Origin: Dokdonella_A sp966248875 | Lineage (GTDB): Bacteria; Pseudomonadota; Gammaproteobacteria; Xanthomonadales; Rhodanobacteraceae | Direction of reading: 5' to 3' | DNA: 42,417 nucleotides | NCBI GenBank assembly: GCA_966248875.1 | Contig: CBINBI010000024.1 | Span: 1 to 42,417, forward strand | Shown here: positions 34,934 through 42,417 of the stretch, one piece after another | How positions within the stretch are numbered: the stretch's first letter is position 1 | How the letters are laid out: each line of letters starts with the position of its first letter | Notes under the pieces: model-generated | The model's database searches: none | Told to the model about the DNA's origin: nothing | The model's input: only the letters and a program-made list of their open reading frames with translations | Translations under genes and position numbers: made by a program

Positions 34934-36340
34934 ATGGCCGATTTGCCGAAGAACGAATGGATGGACCAATGGCAGGCGCTGTCGAGGCAGTACTGGGCCG
35001 CCTGGCAGGAGCTGTCGCGCGAGGCCGCGGCGGCATCGGGCACCGATCCCGCTAGCGTTCCCTGGCACGAGGGATTCGAGCAGTGGGCGCGCATGTTCGG
35101 CGCGGGCGATGCCGGCAAGCAGAGCGAGACGATCGAGCGCGTGCTCGCCAGCGCAAGAAACTTCACGGCCTTTGCGCAGGCGATGATCGCCGCCGCGACC
35201 GCCGGACAGGGCGGCGCCCCGGGCTGGCAGGAAGCGCTGCGCAACGGATTCAGGATTCCCGGCGTCGCGGCGACACCATTCGACAATCCGGTCGCCCAGG
35301 CCTTGCGGGAGATTTCCGGGGCGGGAGCCCGGAGTTTCGAGCAGATGATGCAGGGCCTCGCGCCGGCGCTCGATCCCGCGCGCGAAGCCAAGAGCTGGCT
35401 GCGCACGCCGGCATTCGGCTTCCTGCGCGAGCACCAGGAGCATTACCAGAAGATGGCTGTCGCCCTGATCGAATATCAGGAGCAGGCGAGCCGTTACAAC
35501 GCGCTGATCCTGAAGGCGAGCCAGCGCGGCTTCGAGCTGTTCGAGAGCAAGCTCGCCGCACGCGAGGAGCCCGGCCGCCAGATCGATTCTCTGCGTGCGC
35601 TCTACGATCTGTGGGTCGATGCGGCCGAGGAGGCGTACGCGGAGGTCGCGCTGTCGCCCGAGTTCCGCGAAGTCTACGGTGCGCTGGTCAACGCGCAGAT
35701 GCGTGTCCGCTCGCAGGTGCAGCAGGAAGTCGAGCGCATCGCCACCGACTTCGGCATGCCGACGCGCAGCGAGCTCGATTCGATCGGCCAGCGCCTGCAC
35801 GAGCTGCGCCGCGAGCTGCGCAACGGCGGCAGCGTCTCGTCAGGTGCGCTGGCGCGCGAAGTCGAGACGCTGCGGCGCGAAGTCGCCGCGTTGAAGGCGG
35901 CGTTGAATGGCAGGACATCGCCTGCGAAGAACGCTGAGGCCGGCGGCGCGGCCAAGTCATCGCCACCGAAGGCGCAGGCCACACGCAAGCGTCCGCGCCA
36001 GGCCGCGCCGAAGAAGCGGCCACCAGCGGCCGCCGCCTTGCGCGCGGATGTCGATGAGGCCGTGAGCGCAGTGTCCGGGCCGGCGCAATCGCCGCCGCGG
36101 GACAGGAAAAAGTCGCCGCCGCGCGCGCGCACGCACGCGCACGCGCCGGCGCACGCGCAGCGTCCGGCCACGCCGCGCGCGAGGAAGAGTGTCGCGAAGA
36201 TCGCGCATACGCCGAGCCGCGTCGGCCATCCCGTCGCGACGTTCGCCGAACGCATGGCCGCCTTCGCGCGCGCCGCACGCCGGCACGCCAAACCGGCAGT
36301 CGCTGCGGCCCGTCGCAACCAGCGGCGCGGAGGACACTGA
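34934..36340 (+). CDS. phaE: Class III PHA synthase subunit PhaE with extended basic tail
   Basis: A 468-residue PhaE, the non-catalytic partner needed by PhaC for polyhydroxyalkanoate synthesis. The N-terminal 325 residues are the family domain: WMDQWQALSRQYWAAWQEL, WLRTPAFGFLREHQEHYQ, LYDLWVDAAEEAYAEV, FGMPTRSELDSIGQRLHELRR and a coiled coil. From about residue 327 a 142-residue Lys/Arg/Ala/Pro tail follows, with histone-like KKRPPAAAA and THAHAPAHAQR runs; most PhaE proteins (about 350-380) end before this. The phaC gene follows three bases after its stop. Confidence 0.92.
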   Translation: MADLPKNEWMDQWQALSRQYWAAWQELSREAAAASGTDPASVPWHEGFEQWARMFGAGDAGKQSETIERVLASARNFTAFAQAMIAAATAGQGGAPGWQEALRNGFRIPGVAATPFDNPVAQALREISGAGARSFEQMMQGLAPALDPAREAKSWLRTPAFGFLREHQEHYQKMAVALIEYQEQASRYNALILKASQRGFELFESKLAAREEPGRQIDSLRALYDLWVDAAEEAYAEVALSPEFREVYGALVNAQMRVRSQVQQEVERIATDFGMPTRSELDSIGQRLHELRRELRNGGSVSSGALAREVETLRREVAALKAALNGRTSPAKNAEAGGAAKSSPPKAQATRKRPRQAAPKKRPPAAAALRADVDEAVSAVSGPAQSPPRDRKKSPPRARTHAHAPAHAQRPATPRARKSVAKIAHTPSRVGHPVATFAERMAAFARAARRHAKPAVAAARRNQRRGGH

Positions 36341-36343
36341 GCC

Positions 36344-37411
36344 ATGGAACCCGTCAGGATCGAACCGGTGAAGGCGCTTGATGAAGTGCTGAAGATGGAG
36401 CGCAAGCTCGCCGCCGGCATGAGGACGCTGCGCGAGCTGGATGACGTCGACTACGGCGCGACGGACAAGGAAGCGATCTACCGCGAGGACAAGCTCGTCG
36501 TCTACCGCTTCAAGGGTTCGCAGCGTCCGACGGCGAAAGTGCCCATCCTGATCGTCTACGCGCTGGTCAACCGCCCGTACATGGTGGATCTCCAGAGCGA
36601 CCGCTCGCTGGTCAAGAACCTGCTCGCGCAGGGCGAGGACGTCTATCTGATCGACTGGGGTTACCCCGACCGGGCCGATCGCTGGCTGACGCTCGACGAC
36701 TACATCAACGGCTACATCGACCGCAGCGTCGACGCCGTCGCGCGCCACACCGGCGCCGACCGTATCAACCTGCTCGGCATCTGCCAGGGCGGCGCGTTCT
36801 CGCTGTGCTACACGGCGCTGCACCAGGACAAGGTGCGCAACCTGATCACCATGGTGACACCGGTCGATTTCCACACGCCGGACAACATGCTGTCGCACTG
36901 GATGCGCGAGGTCGACACCGACCTCTTCGTGGACACGCTCGGCAACGTGCCCGCGGATCTCATGAACTGGTGCTACCTCACGCTGAAGCCGGTGCGGCTG
37001 AACCAGCAGAAGTACGTCGGGCTCGTCGACATCCTCGACGACAAAGCCGAGCTCGAGAACTTCCTGCGCATGGAAAAGTGGATCTTCGACTCGCCAGACC
37101 AGGCCGGCGAGGCGTTCCGCCAGTTCATCAAGGATTTCTACCAGGGCAACAAGCTGGTGAAAGGCGGGCTCCACATCGGCGATCGCGAAGTCCGCCTCGG
37201 CGATATCACGGTGCCAGTGCTCAACATCTTCGCCGAGCAGGATCATCTCGTGCCGCCGTCGGCTTCGCGCGTGCTTGGCGACCATGTCGGCACGAAGGAC
37301 TACACGCAGCTCGCCTTCAAGGGCGGGCACATCGGCATCTACGTCTCCGGCCGCGCGCAGCGCGAGGTGCCGCCGGCGATCCACAACTGGCTGGCGAAGC
37401 GCGCGGGCTGA
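36344..37411 (+). CDS. phaC: Class III poly(R)-hydroxyalkanoate synthase subunit PhaC
   Basis: A 355-residue catalytic subunit, the class III length. It polymerises 3-hydroxyacyl-CoA into storage polyester. The lipase-like box is GICQGG with nucleophile Cys147; Asp300 (AEQDHLVPP) and His329 (KGGHIGIY) complete the triad. VYALVNRPYMVDLQ and YLIDWGYPDR are typical of the class. GGAGG is nine bases before the ATG, within the end of phaE. PhaE and PhaC form the active complex on granules. No phaA, phaB or depolymerase gene is in the window. Confidence 0.96.
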   Translation: MEPVRIEPVKALDEVLKMERKLAAGMRTLRELDDVDYGATDKEAIYREDKLVVYRFKGSQRPTAKVPILIVYALVNRPYMVDLQSDRSLVKNLLAQGEDVYLIDWGYPDRADRWLTLDDYINGYIDRSVDAVARHTGADRINLLGICQGGAFSLCYTALHQDKVRNLITMVTPVDFHTPDNMLSHWMREVDTDLFVDTLGNVPADLMNWCYLTLKPVRLNQQKYVGLVDILDDKAELENFLRMEKWIFDSPDQAGEAFRQFIKDFYQGNKLVKGGLHIGDREVRLGDITVPVLNIFAEQDHLVPPSASRVLGDHVGTKDYTQLAFKGGHIGIYVSGRAQREVPPAIHNWLAKRAG

Positions 37412-37565
37412 GCGCGTCGTCCCCGGAAGCGGGGACGGCCGTGCCTTTTGTTGCGCCGGAAGCGGAGTCGCCGAACCCACTTCACGGGGACGAAGATCGC
37501 GGGGCGGAAAGCCCGTCAAAAACGCGCAGCGTAGAATATGCGTCTCCCATTCCGACGCGCGCGCC

Positions 37566-37892
37566 ATGAACGACGTCCTCTTCACGCTGCACGGCATCAC
37601 CGTCACACCCTGGAAGCTGATCGGCTATCTCGGCACGTTCCTGTTCACCGCGCGCTGGTTCGTGCAGCTCTACGCGACCAAGAAGCTCCGGCGCGTGCAC
37701 ATGCCGCTGATGTTCTGGTGGCTCTCGATCGCCGGCAGCGTCATGACGCTGGGCTATTTCATCTGGGGCAAGAACGACTCGGTGGGGATCATCCAGAACG
37801 CATTCCCGATGTTCGTGTCGGTCTACAACGTCGTCGTCGACCTGCGCCATCGACGCGATCGCGCGCTCCAGCGGGAGGCCAACGCCAGCTAG
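37566..37892 (+). CDS. LAB_N (lipid A biosynthesis N-terminal) domain membrane protein
   Basis: A 108-residue membrane protein with three hydrophobic segments: WKLIGYLGTFLFTARWFVQL, MPLMFWWLSIAGSVMTLGYF and VGIIQNAFPMFVSVYNVVVDL. The pattern FTARWFVQ and FWWLSIAGS is that of the LAB_N family, related to small flippase-like proteins. Some are linked to lipid A or polyisoprenyl-lipid transfer, but many stand alone without known role. It lies 154 bases after phaC. Confidence 0.88.
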   Translation: MNDVLFTLHGITVTPWKLIGYLGTFLFTARWFVQLYATKKLRRVHMPLMFWWLSIAGSVMTLGYFIWGKNDSVGIIQNAFPMFVSVYNVVVDLRHRRDRALQREANAS

Positions 37893-38047
37893 CCCGGGCC
37901 GCGCTGACTCTGTTCGTTTCGGCCCCTCTCTCGTGTTGATGGGAGCGGCGGCAGGGCAGGCCGCCGCAATCCGTTCTGGCGCGCTCGCCGGAGCGGTGCC
38001 AGAATCGAGCCGCCGGGGACATGCCCGGCTCCTTTGGGAGGGGAAAA

Positions 38048-38293
38048 ATGGAAAACCGCAGCGCACCGGTGATCTCGCTGGGCGAATGGATCATCACCTT
38101 CATCGTCCTGGCGATTCCGCTGGTGAACATCATCATGCTGTTCGTCTGGGGATTCTCGAGCGGCACGAATCCGAGCAAGCAGAACTTCTGCCGGGCGACG
38201 CTGATCGTCTACGCAGTCTGTTTCGTGCTGTTCTTCCTGTTCGGCGGCATGGCGTTCCTGACGGCGATGCGCGGGATGCCGCAGGCGTCGTAA
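38048..38293 (+). CDS. Small two-helix membrane protein
   Basis: An 81-residue protein starting at ATG after GGGAGGGG with four bases of spacing. Two transmembrane helices are clear (EWIITFIVLAIPLVNIIMLFVWGF and ATLIVYAVCFVLFFLFGGMAF shown here only in part: IITFIVLAIPLVNIIMLFV and VYAVCFVLFFLFG). No family is recognised with certainty; many bacteria encode similar short proteins with this NIIMLFVWGF-like first helix. The ends are short and polar. A strong terminator follows 24 bases after its stop. Confidence 0.72.
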   Translation: MENRSAPVISLGEWIITFIVLAIPLVNIIMLFVWGFSSGTNPSKQNFCRATLIVYAVCFVLFFLFGGMAFLTAMRGMPQAS

Positions 38294-38317
38294 AGCCACT
38301 AACGCCTGCACTCATAC

Positions 38318-38344
38318 GGGTGGGCCTCGGCCCACCCTCTTTTT
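38318..38344 (+). terminator. Rho-independent terminator, T-tract used as IS target
   Basis: A perfect stem GGGTGGGC/GCCCACCC with loop CTCG (38318-38337) is followed by TCTTTTT. The T-tract belongs to the 8-base target duplication CTCTTTTT (38337-38344) of the element inserted next to it; the second copy is at 40450-40457. Hence the pre-insertion terminator is still complete for the small membrane gene. Confidence 0.9.
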
Positions 38345-38369
38345 GGCTGTTATATACTTGACAAACCCA
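38345..38369 (+). repeat. Left terminal inverted repeat of the IS1595 element
   Basis: 25 bases beginning GGCTGTTATA and ending TTGACAAACCCA. It matches the inverted right end except at positions 3, 11, 12 and 13. TTGACA inside it (38358-38363) could serve as a -35 element for the transposase. Confidence 0.93.
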
Positions 38370-38370
38370 T

Positions 38371-38383
38371 TTGATAGTATCAA
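38371..38383. repeat. 13-bp palindrome between left end and transposase
   Basis: TTGATAGTATCAA is a perfect palindrome around a central G, just inside the left end and 23 bases before the transposase ATG. It may be an operator that limits transposase expression. It resembles an FNR box but its half-site spacing is one base short. Confidence 0.45.
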
Positions 38384-38406
38384 GATGGCGCCACTGGAGA
38401 AAAACC

Positions 38407-39321
38407 ATGGCCGCCAACAAGTCCGCAGACATCTACGCACCGCACTTCCAAGACGCCGATAAGGCGCGCGAGTACTTGGAAGCGTTGCGCTGGCCGGATG
38501 GCCCTATCTGCCCGCATTGCGGCTGCATCGGCGGCCACTACGCGCTCAAGGGCAAGGCTCACCGTCCCGGCCTGTGGAAGTGCAAGGACTGCCGCAAGCA
38601 GTTCTCCGTCACCGTGAAGACCGTTTTCGAGCGCAGCAAGATCCCGCTCAACAAGTGGCTGCTGGCCGTGCATCTGATGTGCGCGAGCAAGAAGGCGATC
38701 AGCTCGCACCAGATTCACCGCATGCTCGGCGTTACCTACAAGTCCGCGTGGTTCATGACTCACCGCATCCGCGAAGCCATGAAGCCGGAAGGCGGCGGCC
38801 TAATGGGTCCGAACGGCGGTGTTGTCGAAGCCGACGAAACCTATTGGGGCAATAACGGCAAGCAGAAAGCCGGCGCTCGCGGCTGGGACCACAAGATGAA
38901 GATCGTTTCGCTTGTGGACCGCTCAGGCGAGAAGCGTTCCTTTCACGTGCCGCGCGTCAATGCCAAGAGCATTGACGCGATCTTGCGCCGCAACGTTCAC
39001 CCGACAGCGATCCTGCATACCGATGAAAGCGCCGTCTATAAGAAGCCGGGCAAGCGTTTTCGCAAGCATGAGTACGTCACCCATGCGACCGACGAATATG
39101 CACGCGGCGACGTGACGACTAACACCGTAGAAAGCAGCTTCAGCCTGTTAAAGCGCGGTCTCGTCGGCACTTTCCACCATGTAGGCGAGCAGCACTTGCA
39201 GCGGTACTGCGTCGAATTCGATTACCGCTGGAACCATCGCATGAAGCTAGGCTTCGATGACAAGCAACGTAGCGACAAACTGCTTACTAAGATTGGCGGC
39301 AAACGGCTTACTTATTCTTGA
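38407..39321 (+). CDS. IS1595-family (ISXO2-like) transposase
   Basis: A 304-residue transposase. The N-terminus holds a zinc ribbon (CPHC at 35-38, CKDC at 59-62) followed by a helical DNA-binding part (SSHQIHRMLGVTYKSAWFMTHRIR). The DDE core shows Asp143 in VEADETYWG, Asp206 in LHTDESAVY and Glu242 in NTVESSFSLLKRG, with HLQRYCVEFDYRWN after it. The frame is intact, so the element may be active. The ATG at 38407 has GGAGA seven to eight bases upstream. Its TGA overlaps the end of the convergent protease gene by 14 bases. Confidence 0.95.
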   Translation: MAANKSADIYAPHFQDADKAREYLEALRWPDGPICPHCGCIGGHYALKGKAHRPGLWKCKDCRKQFSVTVKTVFERSKIPLNKWLLAVHLMCASKKAISSHQIHRMLGVTYKSAWFMTHRIREAMKPEGGGLMGPNGGVVEADETYWGNNGKQKAGARGWDHKMKIVSLVDRSGEKRSFHVPRVNAKSIDAILRRNVHPTAILHTDESAVYKKPGKRFRKHEYVTHATDEYARGDVTTNTVESSFSLLKRGLVGTFHHVGEQHLQRYCVEFDYRWNHRMKLGFDDKQRSDKLLTKIGGKRLTYS

Positions 39322-40411
39322 CTCGCGGATCGGGCGGCGTGTCCAACATGCGCCGCAGAATCTTGTCAAAAGCGGACTTCGACGCACGACGACTGGGAAG
39401 TGAGTCGCCAACCGACTTTTCAATTCCCTTAGTAGCCTTGCGCTTCGCTTCTTCTCGTGCCTGTTCTCGCTTGGCTTTTTGCTTAGGCATTTCTAAGACC
39501 TCTATGATCTTTTCTCCGGGGACGACCGTTCCGTACCCGGTCGGATACCGAATCCTCGTATATCCAATACGATCACTCGGCAGCAATTCCCAACTGCTAC
39601 GCCACATTCCTAGGAGATGCACTGGCCCATATGCCTTGGGCGGCTCTCGCACGAACATGCTATTGCTAAAGTGCATTTCACCGCGTTGATTGTGCGTATG
39701 TTTTTCGTCTCGATCTCTGGTATCCGCAGCCCTTCTGACAAAAACAGGGGAACCACTGGAGCCTTCCAGTGCCAAGCATTGCACGATGTAAGCGTCGATA
39801 AATCGGCTGGCCGTCTCGTCTTCAGGATTGTCCCAATCCTCTACTTCAATCTTCTCATCGTCTGAAAATGCTGCAATGTGTCCTGTATGAACAAGTGGGA
39901 TATTCTTCGACCTTCCGCGATGTGTCCTGAATAGACCAACCATGTAGGTCAAATCGCCGGGGCCACAACTACTGCCGCTTCTGTCATCCGAGCCTGGATC
40001 ACTTGGAATTTCGTCGGTTGAATACGGTACGCAGTACCTACTGTCAGTAGGTAGCGGCCATTCGAGTAGCGCAAGATCTACATTGGGATCTTCATGGAAG
40101 ATCCAATCGGGAGATTCGATCCAATGCACCCGAGCACCTTCTTCGGTGTTCATCCTGACCCAGAAATCACCACCTACAAACTCACGCAGGCAATGCTTGG
40201 CGGTGACTAGATAGACCGGCTCCCATACGAGCGCTCGTCGGCGAATTAGAAAGCCACTTGCCAGTGGTCTGAACTGGGCTGGGTCACCCTCAACATGGCA
40301 TTCCCCCAAGAACACAACGCAGCGGCGGGCGTCATTGGAAATACGCACGGCGGTAGAGGCCCCTTCGATGGGCCGCCAAAGCTGAGGCGGAGTTAGAGTC
40401 CATGGAATCAT
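39308..40411 (-). CDS. Trypsin-like serine protease, passenger gene of the IS1595 element
   Basis: A 367-residue protein inside the IS ends. It has a chymotrypsin-fold triad: His73 in LVTAKHC, Asp112 in NVDLALLEW and Ser219 in the GSSGSP box (217-222). There is no signal peptide or membrane helix, so it should be cytoplasmic. After about residue 305 a highly charged helical tail follows (KQKAKREQAREEAKRKATKG) that could form a coiled coil or bind a partner. Codon use is poorer in G+C than in the host genes, indicating transfer. The ATG is 13 bases inside the right inverted repeat. The target is unknown; trypsin-like domains occur in bacterial conflict systems, but no partner gene is present. 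Confidence 0.88.
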   Translation of the reverse strand: MIPWTLTPPQLWRPIEGASTAVRISNDARRCVVFLGECHVEGDPAQFRPLASGFLIRRRALVWEPVYLVTAKHCLREFVGGDFWVRMNTEEGARVHWIESPDWIFHEDPNVDLALLEWPLPTDSRYCVPYSTDEIPSDPGSDDRSGSSCGPGDLTYMVGLFRTHRGRSKNIPLVHTGHIAAFSDDEKIEVEDWDNPEDETASRFIDAYIVQCLALEGSSGSPVFVRRAADTRDRDEKHTHNQRGEMHFSNSMFVREPPKAYGPVHLLGMWRSSWELLPSDRIGYTRIRYPTGYGTVVPGEKIIEVLEMPKQKAKREQAREEAKRKATKGIEKSVGDSLPSRRASKSAFDKILRRMLDTPPDPRVKNK

Positions 40412-40424
40412 GGCCCTAGCTCCC

Positions 40425-40449
40425 TGGGTTTGTCAAAGGTATAACACCC
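40425..40449 (-). repeat. Right terminal inverted repeat of the IS1595 element
   Basis: Read on the minus strand it begins GGGTGTTATA and ends TTGACAAACCCA, the same terminal motif as the left end. Directly outside it lies CTCTTTTT (40450-40457), the second copy of the target duplication. Confidence 0.93.
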
Positions 40450-40464
40450 CTCTTTTTTGCGCAT

Positions 40465-42417
<1,953 letters not shown>

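Larger units (their letters stand above)
38345..40449. mobile_element. Complete IS1595-family element with passenger gene
   Basis: A 2105-bp element. Its 25-bp inverted ends (38345-38369 and 40425-40449) start with GG, share GTTATA and TTGACAAACCCA, and match at 21 of 25 bases. It is flanked by a perfect 8-bp direct repeat, CTCTTTTT, the duplication length expected for IS1595. It contains a plus-strand transposase gene and a minus-strand serine protease gene that overlap tail to tail. The protease half is visibly lower in G+C than the chromosome. Intact ends, duplication and open frames indicate a recent insertion. Confidence 0.95.

Noticed and set aside
38371..38383. FNR/ANR binding site
   Set aside because: TTGAT and ATCAA are separated by three bases instead of four, and the site is inside the mobile element, so I list it only as a palindrome.

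Overview
The window is dense, high-GC bacterial chromosome (about two thirds G+C by eye) and most likely comes from a gammaproteobacterium. The pointers are a fused RlmKL 23S rRNA methyltransferase, PurT, RimO, Bpt, TesB, a class III PhaE/PhaC polyester synthase, and a Gld-like ABC / GldG / DUF4340 cluster. The content resembles Xanthomonadales or Steroidobacter-like lineages, but the genus cannot be fixed from sequence alone. No rRNA, tRNA or CRISPR array was seen, and no gene-free stretch exceeds 300 bases.

Layout. 1-3724 (minus): a coupled group of NirK-type copper nitrite reductase with a C-terminal cytochrome c, a small exported CxxC protein and a uracil-DNA glycosylase, then a dienelactone hydrolase and a HIT protein cut by the window edge. 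3909-6044 (minus): a TPR / membrane / GGDEF diguanylate cyclase. 6191-8493 (plus): rimO and a DUF3025 protein. 8744-13574 (plus): a tightly packed ABC ATPase, permease, GldG-like and DUF4340 operon, followed by a DUF423 membrane protein. 14061-18606 (minus): an M15 peptidase, two DUF3887 paralogues, a ribbon-helix-helix protein with an SPFH membrane protein behind a 20-bp direct repeat, and a transglutaminase-like protein. 18750-24577 (plus): purT, an 88-aa protein, a stem-loop-rich leader with an unknown protein and an RRM RNA-binding protein, then a double-domain KaiC-like ATPase with a hybrid histidine kinase. 24605-27404 (minus): bpt, a DUF2007 protein, tesB and an AmpD-like amidase. 27514-31587 (plus): a small alpha/beta hydrolase, rlmL, a His/Tyr-rich exported protein with a strong terminator, and a methyltransferase. 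31673-34749 (minus): an S9 peptidase overlapping a PD40 beta-propeller protein. 34934-38293 (plus): phaE, phaC, a LAB_N membrane protein and a small membrane protein. 40465-42417 (minus): the C-terminal part of metH.

The most notable object is a complete, apparently recent IS1595-family element at 38345-40449. It has 25-bp terminal inverted repeats (21 of 25 matching) and a perfect 8-bp target duplication, CTCTTTTT, on both sides. Besides a DDE transposase with a zinc ribbon it carries a second, convergent gene for an apparently cytoplasmic trypsin-like serine protease with an intact His/Asp/Ser triad and a charged C-terminal tail. The element landed in the T-tract of a rho-independent terminator between two convergent host genes, so the protease gene now lies 53 bp downstream of metH in the same direction.

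Other points worth attention are the putative RHH operator in front of the SPFH operon, the leader and RRM module next to the KaiC/kinase pair, the long basic tail on PhaE, and the gene set coupled to nirK.
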